Below, piece by piece: positions 16,701-26,015 of a stretch of 64,000 nt of DNA. The DNA lies in contig CBDDFN010000012.1 of assembly GCA_965227065.1 (NCBI GenBank), positions 62,001-126,000 of the forward strand. Direction: 5' to 3'. A program made the position numbers and the translations under genes. The stretch's first letter is position 1, and each line of letters opens with the position of its first letter. Under the pieces are notes generated by a model that was not told the DNA's origin, made no database searches, and saw nothing but the letters and a program-made list of their open reading frames with translations. This DNA is from CBDDFN01 sp965227065 (GTDB taxonomy: Bacteria; Pseudomonadota; Alphaproteobacteria; SPJN01).

Positions 16701-17907
16701 TCAGACCGCCCCCTCTGTGGCGGGCCTGCCCGATGGCGGGTTCATCGTCACCTGGACCAGCACCAATCAGGACGGCAGCGGCCTGGGGGTTTACGGCCAG
16801 CTGTTTGATGCCGACGGTCAAAAGATCGGCGATGAAACGCTGATCAATGAAACCGTGGCGGGCGACCAGTCCAGCTGGCTGGACAATGGGGCCTTTGCGA
16901 CAACAGTCTTGTCGGATGGCACCATCGTTTCAGCCTTTTCAGGGCCGCAAAACAATGGCGATGTCTTTGTCCGGCTGTTCAACTCCACGCTCACCGATGA
17001 AGATGCGGTGGCGACCCTGCAATCTGCCGATCTGCTCGCCAATGACAGTGATGTGGACAATGGCAGCTCCCTCACTATCGCCGGCGTCAGCACAACCAGT
17101 GCGCTGGGCGCGGCAGTCACACTCAATTCCGATGGCACCATCTCATATGATCCGCGCGGATCCGAAACCTTGCAAATGATGCAGGATGGCGACAGCCTGA
17201 CCGACAGTTTCACCTACACCGTGTCGGACGGCCTGGGCGGTACTGACACCGCCACCGTCAGCCTTGATGTTGCCGGCCGGGGCGGTGCGCCGATCTTCGG
17301 AAACGGCCGATTTGCTCAAGGTATGACCTTCGAAGAGAATGACATATTTGGTGGCCCTGGTGATGAGCAGCTTTTTGGGGGTGCCTACGCCGACACCATG
17401 TTTGGCGGTGACGGCAATGATGATTTCCTGCCATCCGATGGAAATGACGTGATATTCGGCGGTGCAGGTAATGACTCAGTGACCGCATTTGCGGGCGATG
17501 ACAGTATTTGGGGCGGCGCTGGTGATGATAATATCAACGGCCAGCTCGACAACGACATTCTTTATGGCGGCTGGGGCAGCGATTTTTATCACGGCGGGAG
17601 CGGCGCCGACCGTTTCGTGATGGAAACCGGCGATCCAGATCTGGCAGAGACCGACACATTCAATGATTTCAATGCCAACGACGGGGATCGGATCATTTCG
17701 GAAATTCCCGGCCTGGCCGGTGTGGACGACTTCTTCGCGCTTGCGTCCGGGGACGGGGCGGACCCCACCCGCGTTGATGATGGCGACCAGTTGGGGGATT
17801 TTGCCATCGCCAGCGATGGAACCGATCTGACGATCTTCATCGGGGCAGACGCCATCATCATCAGGAATACCACCTCTCTGGGGGTGGATGATTTCGTCTT
17901 TATCTGA
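13774..17907 (+). CDS. Giant cadherin/VCBS-repeat RTX protein
   Basis: A 1377-aa acidic protein with no classical signal peptide. Residues 1-125 form an N-terminal module shared with the next two genes (MALLGN, GRG.RP, DD). Several VCBS/cadherin-like domains follow to about 690, marked by DSFTYTVDDG and NDAP ends. About seven DGGFVVTW...GQRFD beta repeats span roughly 690-1070, then another VCBS domain, then RTX nonapeptides (GGAGND type) near 1185-1280. The last 65 residues match the C-terminal module of the RTX array at 41.7-50.1 kb. It is probably secreted by a type I system and calcium-stabilised. Adhesion or surface-layer roles are inference. GGGGA precedes the ATG. Confidence 0.85.
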   Translation: MIMALLGNILLGRGFRPLARDDAYSIDENGEATVKPVENDSANHPLLPYQKLITSVDSGTFLGLVSISDDGKSLIFNPGTAYDYLSAGETATATLTYTMRNAWGTWDSAEITLTIVGENDGPAAQDVTGSVSEDGSTMVTALFTDPDAGDSHTFSVDDTATIGNVINNGDGTFTYDAAGAFDSLAEGETATDSFTYTVDDGHGGTDTATASITITGVNDAAVIGGDLGGAADETDAPVTLTGQLTATDVDNPDNSFVAQSNVAGTFGTFSIDAFGAWSFTANAAFDALAVGDSHSENFGVTSIDGTTSAVTITISGTNDAPVLMDATYTIQQQDSLTLPVDALVAALASDVDSDILTVSRLDGTLLGNDELLLTAGNGALEYSGSLGLITYTASSDTVFLAEGESETDSFTFTVVDEHGGESTATIDIVIEGVNDAVAFNTAPAAGGVTELTAYDINGGSATLSTSGTIGFTDLDRTDAHLLNVSADGAGYLGTFSASITSNDTASINGEVSWSFNVEDAALNAFTEGEVRTQTYTLTIEDPLGTVSTKTVTITLTGSNDVPWGYEDHVSTGENTPIMIDALANDGGPDADDIPQNLTITQITYANHGGTFSVVDNKIYFDPGTDFDFLAAGESGGISVRYVFEDQHHLQNEDHVFLTIHGENDAPVAKDDVAAILTPTSGDIQVNTTTSHQQNEATVTALSDGGFVVTWTSTHQDGHYRGINAQRFDANGVKQGAEIVVNTYYWEDQTHSSVAPLDDGGFVVIWQSPNQDGSGLGVYGQRFDNQGEKAGGEFMVHTFTDNNQFHPSVAPLADGGFVVTWTGPDQQFSDSYGLGIYAQRFDDQGMRVGPETEVPHELIRDQLHSSVATLTDGSFVVSWTYNTTGAADDEVYVRRFGADGEMLTYDILAHDSFEPFEQTLSSVAALADGGFVVTWQSRAERPWDGDGSANGIFGQRFDVDGNRVGSKFQVNTEANDDQTAPSVAGLPDGGFIVTWTSTNQDGSGLGVYGQLFDADGQKIGDETLINETVAGDQSSWLDNGAFATTVLSDGTIVSAFSGPQNNGDVFVRLFNSTLTDEDAVATLQSADLLANDSDVDNGSSLTIAGVSTTSALGAAVTLNSDGTISYDPRGSETLQMMQDGDSLTDSFTYTVSDGLGGTDTATVSLDVAGRGGAPIFGNGRFAQGMTFEENDIFGGPGDEQLFGGAYADTMFGGDGNDDFLPSDGNDVIFGGAGNDSVTAFAGDDSIWGGAGDDNINGQLDNDILYGGWGSDFYHGGSGADRFVMETGDPDLAETDTFNDFNANDGDRIISEIPGLAGVDDFFALASGDGADPTRVDDGDQLGDFAIASDGTDLTIFIGADAIIIRNTTSLGVDDFVFI

Positions 17908-17963
17908 TCAGGCCATGGTGCGGTGCTTCAACCGTGAAAATCACCCGAAATTACTTCAAACTT

Positions 17964-17979
17964 CTGAGGTTTTTCTGAG
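17964..17979. promoter_or_regulatory. Two CTGAG direct repeats upstream of the second VCBS gene
   Basis: CTGAG at 17964 and 17975 with an 11-bp offset, in a sequence closely matching 13657-13672. It lies about 90 bp before the gene. Confidence 0.5.
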
Positions 17980-18068
17980 GAATTGCCCCTAAACCCCTTA
18001 GTTCTCTTGTATTTTTCGAAAAATCACTCAAGGGTGAGATTTGGGGAAATTCATAAGGGAATCATACA

Positions 18069-21000
18069 ATGGCATTGCTGGGTAATCTGTTGCGCGGGCG
18101 CGGTGTGCGGCCCGAGGCGCGCGATGATGAATTCACGATTGGCGAAAATGGCGAAACCACCGTCGATCCGGTCGGCAATGACGTCACCAATCACCCATTG
18201 TTCCTCTATCAGAAGACCATCACCAGCGTCGACAAGGGCGATTTTCTCGGCTCGGTCACCATCACCGATGACAAGCGCAATCTGATCCTCGACCCCGGTT
18301 CGGCCTATGATTATCTCGCCGAGGGCGAAACCGTAACCGCCACCCTCACCTACACTATGCGCAATGCCTGGGGCACCTGGGACAAGGCCGAGATTACCCT
18401 CACAATTGTGGGCCAAAACGATGCGCCCGATGCTCAGGACGTTACAGGCTCGGTCCTCGAAGACGGCACAGCCCTCATCGCGGCCGACTTCACCGACCCT
18501 GATGCCAATGACAGCCATTCCTTGAGCTTTTCGGGCGCAACCGGGTCCGTCATCGACAATGGCGATGGCACCTTCACCTATGATCCCGACGGGGCGTTTG
18601 AATATCTGGCTGAAGGCGAAACAGCGACCGACAGCTTCACCTACACGGTCGATGACGGCAATGGCGGCACCAGCACGGCCACGGCCACCGTCACGATTAC
18701 GGGCGAAAATGATGACGCAACCATTTCGGGCGACACAACAGGCGACGTTGAAGAAGACGGCACGCTGACAACCGGCGGCACGCTCGCCGTAACCGACCCC
18801 GACCATGACCAATCCGCCTATCAAGCGGTGGCCCCTGCCGCCCTTTCGGGCGTTTACGGCGATTTCACCTTTGACGCGGCAACCGGCGTTTGGACCTACG
18901 GCTTGCGCAATGGCGATGCGAACGTCAATGCACTGACCGAAGGCGAACAGGTCACCGACACGCTCACCGTCACCTCCCTTGATGGCACGGCGTCGGAGAC
19001 GATCACCGTCACCATCACGGGCAACAATAATGCGCCGACCTCATCGCCGGTCGATCTGGGTGCCGTGGATGAAGACACGCCGCTTTTGATCACCCAGGCT
19101 GACTTGCTGGCCAATGCCAATGACACGGACGGCGATGCGCTGACCGCTTCAGACCTTCAAATCCTGACGGGCAATGGCGCGGTCATGGACAATGGCGACG
19201 GCACATGGAGCTATACGCCCGCCTTGAATGACGACACGGAAGTGAGCTTCGGCTACGCGATTTCCGATGGCGAGGAGGCGATTGCCGCGATGGCGAGCCT
19301 CGACATCACGCCCATCAACGATGCGCCGGTGGCCGTGGATGATGATTTCACCAGCGACGCATTCGGCACCACGGTTGATACGCAGCAATATCGGAATGCC
19401 GGCCTGGAGGGGTTCGGCGAAACAGATTATAATGTGACCTACTTTGTCCAGGCCTTCACGGCGGGCGCCGGACCGCTTGACGCCGTTTCGTTTGCGACAC
19501 AGTTTCAGTCCGAGACGGGGTCTGACCCGATTGAGTTCCGCCTGCTCGTCACCGAAGTTTCGGGAGACGGCGCAACCCTCCAGCCGACCACTGTTCTGTT
19601 TGAAAGCGGCACGCTGACCGGCGCGGGGCCCGGTGATACAGGTTCCGTCACCACAAATGTCGATCTTGGCGGGCTCACCCTGGTGGAAGGGCAGCGCTAC
19701 GCGCTGGTCTTCGATCTTGTTTCGGAATTTGACGGCGAGCCGGGCGGCGGTCAACTTGCCATGACGGCCGGGACCGACCGGATTCCGGGTGAGGGCTTTT
19801 ATCAAAGCTATGCGAACACCGGCGCGCGGGAAACGGACTTTGCAGCCGGGTTGATCACCTATCCGGACGCAAGCGTGGATATCGCGCTCACATTCGAATA
19901 TGGCCCGCCTGCGCTGACTGACGAGGACACGGCGATCACCATCGATGCCGCGGATCTGTTGGCGAACGACAGCGATGTGGACAATGACCATGGCGATCTC
20001 ACCATCGGCTCGGTCAGCGGCACCAGTGCGCTGGGGGCTGCTGTCAGCCTCGATGGCAGCGGCAATGTGGTCTATGATCCGACGGGTGCACTCGATTCTC
20101 TCGCCACCGGCGAGACGGCGACCGATAGCTTCACCTATACGGTGTCGGACGGTGCGGACAATTCCGACCCTGTGACTGTGACCTTCAACGTAACGGGCGT
20201 CAATGATGCGCCCTCGATCTCTGGCGGGCCGCAAACCGGCACGATCAATGAAAGCGCGCCTTACATCAACACGGCGAGCTATTCCGCCTCGGGCACCTTC
20301 ACCTTCACCGATGCGGATGTGAACGACCCGGTGCCGAGCATTTCCTTCACGCCGCACGCCATGGGCTATGTGGGGACGTTCGAAACGCTCTATTTCCCCG
20401 ATACGCCGGGCTCATTCTCATGGAGCTTGACGGTCGATGAGAGCGCGATTGACGGGCTCGACGACCACCAAAGCCTCGTCCAGACCTATGATGTCACCGT
20501 CGATGACGGGTTGGGCGGCACGTCCACCGAAACCGTCACTGTCACCATCAATGGCCATGACGAGCCCATGGTGCTGTCAGGTTTTGCCATTGGCACCGAT
20601 CCCGAAGTGGGCAATTCCGAAACCAATCCTTTCGTGTCGGTCGATCGCGTGACCAACCCCAGCAATGGCGGACACGATTATTACCAGTTCGACGTCGCCT
20701 ATGACGGCACGCGGGTGGTGATCGATCTTGATCATGGCTTCGATGAAGGGGTGAGCTTCGACAGCGTGGTGACCCTTCGAAATACAAGCGGCGCCCAGAT
20801 CGCTTCTAACGATGACTCACCTGTCGATCCCGGCTCGGTCGAATATTTCGGCGGAGGCAATACGCCCGATAGCTATCTCAACGTAACGCTCGACGCCGGC
20901 ACCTATTTCATCGAGGTTGAAGACTACTATGCGGACATCTATGTGGGCAGCACCTATGAGCTGCAGGTCTCGATGAATGCCGTGACGCTTGATTTCGAAA

Positions 21001-21464
21001 CGCCCGACATTCCTTCAAACTCTGTCGACTTTCCCGGCACGTTTAGCGAGGATGGCATGTTCTTGACGGGGGGCGGCCCTAGTCTGGCTCATGCCGACCA
21101 CCCCGGTTTGATTGCCGCATCAGGTACGCAGACGCTTTACACGCAAAATCCGCATGGCGGGTTGATCGATCTGGTCCACGCCGATGGCGGCGATTTCGAT
21201 CTACAGGCCGTCTATCTCGGCATTTTGGTAGGTGGCGGGCAGGGAACGCACACCGTGACCATCTCTGCTTACGATGATGGCGTTCTGGTGGCGAGCCACG
21301 ATATCACCGGCACCGCCGGCTATTTGGGTGAAGTCGATTTCGGCGCCCAGTTCGGCAACGCTTTCGATTCAGTTGATCGGGTGGTCTTTGAAGGCGCGGC
21401 GCCTCCTGCAGGTTCGACCAATGCGGGCTTCTGGATCGACGATCTGACGGTCGCGCTGGTCTAG
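18069..21464 (+). CDS. Giant VCBS-repeat secreted protein with PPC-like domain
   Basis: A 1131-aa acidic protein. It shares the 125-residue N-terminal module with its neighbours and then carries VCBS/cadherin-like domains (TDSFTYTVDDGNGGTSTATA near residue 200). A non-repeat beta domain covers about 437-610, two more VCBS domains follow, and a pre-peptidase C-terminal-like domain covers about 840-970 (YYQFDVAYDGTRVVIDLDHG, LDAGTYFIEVEDYY). A jelly-roll-like C-terminal domain ends in FWIDDLTVALV. It has no RTX repeats and no Sec signal by eye. The D-plus-hydrophobic end would suit type I secretion. AAGGGA precedes the ATG. Binding of surface polymers is plausible but unproven. Confidence 0.82.
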   Translation: MALLGNLLRGRGVRPEARDDEFTIGENGETTVDPVGNDVTNHPLFLYQKTITSVDKGDFLGSVTITDDKRNLILDPGSAYDYLAEGETVTATLTYTMRNAWGTWDKAEITLTIVGQNDAPDAQDVTGSVLEDGTALIAADFTDPDANDSHSLSFSGATGSVIDNGDGTFTYDPDGAFEYLAEGETATDSFTYTVDDGNGGTSTATATVTITGENDDATISGDTTGDVEEDGTLTTGGTLAVTDPDHDQSAYQAVAPAALSGVYGDFTFDAATGVWTYGLRNGDANVNALTEGEQVTDTLTVTSLDGTASETITVTITGNNNAPTSSPVDLGAVDEDTPLLITQADLLANANDTDGDALTASDLQILTGNGAVMDNGDGTWSYTPALNDDTEVSFGYAISDGEEAIAAMASLDITPINDAPVAVDDDFTSDAFGTTVDTQQYRNAGLEGFGETDYNVTYFVQAFTAGAGPLDAVSFATQFQSETGSDPIEFRLLVTEVSGDGATLQPTTVLFESGTLTGAGPGDTGSVTTNVDLGGLTLVEGQRYALVFDLVSEFDGEPGGGQLAMTAGTDRIPGEGFYQSYANTGARETDFAAGLITYPDASVDIALTFEYGPPALTDEDTAITIDAADLLANDSDVDNDHGDLTIGSVSGTSALGAAVSLDGSGNVVYDPTGALDSLATGETATDSFTYTVSDGADNSDPVTVTFNVTGVNDAPSISGGPQTGTINESAPYINTASYSASGTFTFTDADVNDPVPSISFTPHAMGYVGTFETLYFPDTPGSFSWSLTVDESAIDGLDDHQSLVQTYDVTVDDGLGGTSTETVTVTINGHDEPMVLSGFAIGTDPEVGNSETNPFVSVDRVTNPSNGGHDYYQFDVAYDGTRVVIDLDHGFDEGVSFDSVVTLRNTSGAQIASNDDSPVDPGSVEYFGGGNTPDSYLNVTLDAGTYFIEVEDYYADIYVGSTYELQVSMNAVTLDFETPDIPSNSVDFPGTFSEDGMFLTGGGPSLAHADHPGLIAASGTQTLYTQNPHGGLIDLVHADGGDFDLQAVYLGILVGGGQGTHTVTISAYDDGVLVASHDITGTAGYLGEVDFGAQFGNAFDSVDRVVFEGAAPPAGSTNAGFWIDDLTVALV

Positions 21465-21620
21465 GCGCACCGTCACCCCCCGCGCCGGCCAATAACTCAA
21501 TCAACTTTTAATAGTCGCATTTCGCCCGATTTCATGTTCTGATTACATCGGGATGTATGGAGGGAAGCGTTATTGATCAGCGCACAGCGCTGTCAACGCT
21601 AACATATTGGGGGATTTACA

Positions 21621-24600
21621 ATGGGATTGCTGCGCAATGTTTTAACCGGTCGCGGTGTTCGCCCGGAAGGCCGTGATGATGAACTCACCATGGGTGAGAA
21701 TGACAGCACCGAGTTCCGGCCCACCGACAATGATGTGTCGAACCACCCTCTGTTTCCCTATTGGAAAGAAATTACCAGCGTTGATGTGGGTGATTTTCTT
21801 GGCACGGTCGAAATTATCGGTGCCGAGGCGCGTTACAATCAACTGCGGATCACGCCCGGCGCGGCCTATGATTATCTTGCCGAAGGTGAAAGCGAAACGG
21901 TCGAGATCGGCTACACCTTCCGCAATGGCTGGGGCACCTGGCATGAGGCCACCATCTTTTTGACCATCGAAGGCGAAAACGACGCGCCTGACGCTGAGGA
22001 TGTGAATGTTCTGACGACCGAGGCTGCTATCGGCGATCTCGGCACCAATGGCATCACGATCGCGCCGGTCTTCACCGACCCCGATGCGAGCGACACCCAC
22101 ACAATCGCCATTGAAAGCACCAGCGGTTTTGCCTTTGTCGGGGTCAATCCCGACGGCACGATCCAGTATTACTCCGGTGCCTTTGATTATTTGGTGGGTG
22201 ACGGTGAGACCATCACCGACACATTCACCTATTCGGTGACCGACAATCACGGCGCAACCGACACTGCGAGCGTGACCGTAACGATTGAAGGCGACAATGA
22301 CGCGCCGGTCGATTTTGTGACCGAGGCGGGACTGAGCCCTATTTTCCCTCCCAATGTGGCAGGCGGCGTCTTCGTGAGCGAGTTTGCTGACGGCACGCCC
22401 GAAGAGGGCGGCACGCACATGGTGCAAGGAACCCGGGCCGAGTTCTTCGACGATGTGAACGATACGCAGACCATTTCGGTGTCGTTCGTCGGCTCGGAGC
22501 TGAACAATGCAGCCTCCACCATTGGTGCGCTTGGCACGGTGAGCGCAGTGAACGAACAGCCAGATCCGGCATCGCCCCGGCACGTGTACGGCATCGATAT
22601 CGAGGTATCGGACACCGCGCTCAATTTCCTCGGTGAAGGCGAAGTGCTGCGCCAGACTTATGATTACACCATCACCGACCAGCACGGTGCGAGCGCGACC
22701 TATCAGTTCTTTGCGTATTTTTACGGCGCCAACGACGCGCCGTTGGCGTCCGATGTCATCGTCCTTGAGTCGGAGGACTGGCCCGGCGGCGTTATCAGCA
22801 CGGTCATTTTTGACGCTGATGTGAATGACACGCACACATACACTGCCGATACGACCGGCACGATTGGCAGCGTCATCAATAATGGCGATGGCACGTTCAC
22901 CTACAATTCAAACGGGGCCTTCAATTCCCTCGCTGTTGGGGAAGAAGCCACAGACAGTTTCACCTACACGGTCGATGACGGTAATGGCGGCACCGACACG
23001 GCAACCGTAACGCTGAATTTCACGGGTGAGAACGATGCGGTGGTCGTAAACCCGATCAGCGGTTCGGTCTTTGAAGATGGCCCTGCCCTGACGCTTGCGG
23101 CTGATTTCACCGACCCCGACCTGTCCGATACGCATGAGCTGACAGTGATTGTGTCCTCCCCGCAGGGCCTGATCTCCAACAATCTTGATGGCACCTTTAC
23201 TTATGACCCCAACGGCCAGTTTGACTATCTGGCAGAGGGAGAAACAGCCACCGAGACCTTCACCTACACCGTGTTCGATGGCACAAGCATTGCAAGCTCA
23301 AGCCTGACCGTAACGATTGTGGGGCAGAACGATGCGCCGGAACTGACAATCACCGACACCCTCGAAATTGCGGAAAACTCGGTTGCGGCGGCGCTGATCC
23401 CCGGCACAATTGTTGATCCCGATGCGACCAGTTTGACCTATGAGATTGCCGGTGGGGCTGATGGAGCGCTGTTTCAAATCGTGGGTGGAACGGCCATCCG
23501 CTTTTCAAGCCCCCAGGACTTTGAAAACTTTGGCGATGCTGACATGGACGGCCAATATCTGGTTGATCTTGCAGTGCGTGATGACGCCGGTGCCATTTCA
23601 AACACCGAAACACTGATTGTTCAGCTGACCGATGTGGATGAAGGCCCGGTGCCTGCAAATCTGCTGATCACCTTCGATGAGTTTGCCGAAAACGAAGCCT
23701 TTGGCGGCACCGAATATCAGGGCTTTTTGTGGTCGACATCGGGCTCGCCTTTGTCGACCGGTTACTGGGACTCTGACGGCGATCTTGAAGCCTTTTCGGG
23801 CCTCACCACCGTTGCGTTCGAACGGGCTGACGGGGCTGATTTCGATTTGAATGCGCTTGAGCTGGGCGCAGGCGACTCAGCGAACGGCACTTTTGTGCCC
23901 ACCTTTATCACCGTTCGCGGCTTCAATAATGGCACGCAGGTACACAGCCAGCTCATTAATCCGGTTTTCGACGGCATGTTCCAGTTCGATATGGTTGACG
24001 TGGCCTTTAATTTCACCGGGGTTGACCGGATCGAAATTGAGGCTTCCGACGGCTTCTTCGCCATCGACAATGTCGACGTCGATGTGTTGCCGCTTGCGCC
24101 CAACACGGCGCCGGTTCTGGACGCGGCTGATCTGGTAACGATTGCCGAAAACGAAACCACGGTGGCGGTGCCTTCCACCATCACCGACCCCGATCTGGGC
24201 GACACGCATACGTTCGTAATTACCGGCGGAGCGGATTTTGACCTCTTCACCATCAATGGCACAACCGGCGCGCTGACATTCGACGCAGCGCCCGACTTTG
24301 AAATGCCGCTCGATGATAATGGCGACAATATCTATGAGGTGAACATTCGCGTTTTCGATTCCGACGGCGCGATTTCCAACACCGAGGCTGTGCAGGTGCA
24401 GGTAACCGATGACCCTGCCGAGACCACGCCGCTCTTGCTCGATTTTGAGGATCTGGGCGGACAAATTCTCGGGAACGGCGATCCCTTCTACAAAGGCTTT
24501 ACCTGGAGTTCGCCGACAGGCTTTGGTGCCAGTGACTATGACACGAACGGCGATGATGAAATCACCGGCGGCCTTGACAATTTCAGCGTCGAGCGGACCG

Positions 24601-24863
24601 ATGGATCCGATTTCGATCTGACTTCATTCGACCTTGGTGAGGGCGGGTTTGCAGGCGACACGTTCTTCAACGCCAACTTCGTTACGGTGACCGGCATGCG
24701 GGACGGGGCATCCATCGGGTCGCAAACCTTTAATGCCGGTATTGATTTCGACAATTTCGGCATGACGACTGTCTTTGTGGGCTTTACCGATGTCGATCAG
24801 GTGATTTTCAGCACTGACGGGTTCTACGCCCTCGACAATTTGGATACCGAAATTGTGATTTAG
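21621..24863 (+). CDS. Giant VCBS/cadherin protein with twin C-terminal beta modules
   Basis: A 1080-aa acidic protein with the same N-terminal module as the two previous genes (RPEGRDDELTMGEND). VCBS and cadherin-like repeats extend to about 680. Two related modules follow at about 680-823 and 935-1080, each with a YxGFxWS motif, DGxDFDL, a DGxxxxSQ strand and FALDN or YALDN near the end. A cadherin domain separates them. GGGGGA precedes the ATG and a terminator follows the stop. It is probably exported and surface-acting, with carbohydrate or matrix binding a guess. It lacks RTX repeats. Confidence 0.82.
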   Translation: MGLLRNVLTGRGVRPEGRDDELTMGENDSTEFRPTDNDVSNHPLFPYWKEITSVDVGDFLGTVEIIGAEARYNQLRITPGAAYDYLAEGESETVEIGYTFRNGWGTWHEATIFLTIEGENDAPDAEDVNVLTTEAAIGDLGTNGITIAPVFTDPDASDTHTIAIESTSGFAFVGVNPDGTIQYYSGAFDYLVGDGETITDTFTYSVTDNHGATDTASVTVTIEGDNDAPVDFVTEAGLSPIFPPNVAGGVFVSEFADGTPEEGGTHMVQGTRAEFFDDVNDTQTISVSFVGSELNNAASTIGALGTVSAVNEQPDPASPRHVYGIDIEVSDTALNFLGEGEVLRQTYDYTITDQHGASATYQFFAYFYGANDAPLASDVIVLESEDWPGGVISTVIFDADVNDTHTYTADTTGTIGSVINNGDGTFTYNSNGAFNSLAVGEEATDSFTYTVDDGNGGTDTATVTLNFTGENDAVVVNPISGSVFEDGPALTLAADFTDPDLSDTHELTVIVSSPQGLISNNLDGTFTYDPNGQFDYLAEGETATETFTYTVFDGTSIASSSLTVTIVGQNDAPELTITDTLEIAENSVAAALIPGTIVDPDATSLTYEIAGGADGALFQIVGGTAIRFSSPQDFENFGDADMDGQYLVDLAVRDDAGAISNTETLIVQLTDVDEGPVPANLLITFDEFAENEAFGGTEYQGFLWSTSGSPLSTGYWDSDGDLEAFSGLTTVAFERADGADFDLNALELGAGDSANGTFVPTFITVRGFNNGTQVHSQLINPVFDGMFQFDMVDVAFNFTGVDRIEIEASDGFFAIDNVDVDVLPLAPNTAPVLDAADLVTIAENETTVAVPSTITDPDLGDTHTFVITGGADFDLFTINGTTGALTFDAAPDFEMPLDDNGDNIYEVNIRVFDSDGAISNTEAVQVQVTDDPAETTPLLLDFEDLGGQILGNGDPFYKGFTWSSPTGFGASDYDTNGDDEITGGLDNFSVERTDGSDFDLTSFDLGEGGFAGDTFFNANFVTVTGMRDGASIGSQTFNAGIDFDNFGMTTVFVGFTDVDQVIFSTDGFYALDNLDTEIVI

Positions 24864-24879
24864 GCCTGGAATCGGCAGA

Positions 24880-24911
24880 AAGGCCGGTGCACCACGCGCC
24901 GGCCTTTTTTT
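24880..24911 (+). terminator. Terminator of the VCBS gene cluster
   Basis: AGGCCGG and CCGGCCT arms enclose a short loop and are followed by seven T, 17 bp after the last VCBS stop codon. Confidence 0.85.
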
Positions 24912-24935
24912 CGTTCCGCGCAGGGATGCGCCCCC

Positions 24936-25772
24936 TCACCCATTGGGGCCGGGATAGGCGATGGCGTAAAGGTGCCGGCGCTCATTCATCACCTGTTGAT
25001 AGCGCGGGTGGCGCTTGTCCATCATGATCTTGATGGTTTCAGGATCCGCTTCGAGGCGTTTGATCTCGGCCTCGGCACGGTCGGGCGTCATGGCGAAACT
25101 GTCGGGCGCATGGCCGGTGACGAAATTATGATCGCCCAGCGTCCGGCCCAGTTCGGCAAACCGTTCCACCATTGGCGCATAGGACATTACCGCGGCCATA
25201 TGCTGTTCAGACGCGGTATCGAGGCCGATAAACTCGGCAAAGCGGCAGGCGCAGCGATGTTTGCTGTCAAAGTCGGACCCCCATTTGCGTTTCAGCCCAT
25301 CAAGGATTTGGGTGACATGGGCGCGTTGCTGGTCCTGCGCACGGGTCACCATGTCGGTTTGATAGCGCGCATAAGTATCTAGCACGCCCTGGAGCTGAAA
25401 CGGGGCGAGCTTCAAAAAGGCCGCCGCCTCGCGCGCGGTGCGCTCCAAATTATCATCATAGCCCATGCCGTCGGGCAGATCGGGCCGGGTGAGTTCATAG
25501 CCATCGGCATGGGACGGCACGCCAAGCTCGCGCCAGCCTTCCCACTGGGCCAGCTCTTCGCCCTGCGGCGGTGCGGGAAGCCGTTTCTGGCCGACATGCT
25601 TTTCGAGCGACGCGTAGGAGCGGACGGCATCGGCGGGTTCTTTCCAGCCTTTCTGATTGACCACTTCGCGGGTGTCATGGGGCAGATCACCCCAGCCGGA
25701 TTGTTCGGTTTGCACCTGGCTTGTCACCGTGGTGGTGGTGCGGGGTTCGGGATGGGCATCAAAGTCGGACAT
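24936..25772 (-). CDS. Phage scaffolding protein (full length)
   Basis: A 278-aa hydrophilic protein. The N-half has a WKEPADAVRSYASLEKHVG segment, a proline turn and GVPSHADGYEL, typical of podovirus scaffold or assembly proteins. The C-half is a long helical region ending in RRHLYAIAYPG. It is encoded between portal and capsid, as expected for a scaffold that templates the procapsid and then leaves. The stop of the small lipoprotein gene overlaps its ATG (TAATG). The shorter protein at 29050-29493 is a paralog of its C-half. Confidence 0.8.
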   Translation of the reverse strand: MSDFDAHPEPRTTTTVTSQVQTEQSGWGDLPHDTREVVNQKGWKEPADAVRSYASLEKHVGQKRLPAPPQGEELAQWEGWRELGVPSHADGYELTRPDLPDGMGYDDNLERTAREAAAFLKLAPFQLQGVLDTYARYQTDMVTRAQDQQRAHVTQILDGLKRKWGSDFDSKHRCACRFAEFIGLDTASEQHMAAVMSYAPMVERFAELGRTLGDHNFVTGHAPDSFAMTPDRAEAEIKRLEADPETIKIMMDKRHPRYQQVMNERRHLYAIAYPGPNG

Positions 25773-25903
25773 TAAAAACCTCGTTCAGTTTGGGTTTGGG
25801 GTTGGGTTTGGGGGAGCGATGCGGCGTCGGCTGTCACACAGCCAAACAGCGCAAGGACGAGCAGCCCGTCGAGCACCAGCCCGCGGAGCATTGTGGGGGT
25901 CAT
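25772..25903 (-). CDS. Tiny putative lipoprotein upstream of scaffold
   Basis: A 43-aa ORF with an N-terminal hydrophobic stretch, a lipobox-like LALFGC at residues 17-22, and a Gln/Thr/Pro repeat tail (QTQPQTQT). AAGGAA lies seven bases before the ATG, and the stop overlaps the scaffold ATG. Size, lipobox and Pro-rich tail resemble small outer-membrane spanins. That is only a suggestion, since no inner-membrane partner or lysin was found. Confidence 0.5.
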   Translation of the reverse strand: MTPTMLRGLVLDGLLVLALFGCVTADAASLPQTQPQTQTERGF

Positions 25904-25976
25904 GCGGTTTCCTTTGTGGGAGATGTGAAAAACCCCGCAAGCAGGCATCAGCCCGGCGGGGGTGATGTGAAGTTAT

Positions 25977-26001
25977 GAAAAATAAACCGGCGCGGTGCCG
26001 G
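25977..26001 (-). terminator. Possible terminator after the OLD-like gene
   Basis: Minus-strand CCGGC/GCCGG stem followed by TTTATTTTT, 15 bp past the stop codon of the ATPase gene. Confidence 0.55.
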
Positions 26002-26015
26002 GGGGTTGATTATTT

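Noticed and set aside
15742..16821. Minus-strand ORF of 359 codons under the first VCBS gene
   Set aside because: It lies wholly opposite the DGGFVVTW repeats and its apparent repetitiveness reflects them. The plus-strand frame has the protein-family evidence.
19149..20357. Minus-strand ORF of 402 codons under the second VCBS gene
   Set aside because: Antisense to clear VCBS domains, no start signal and no recognisable motif.
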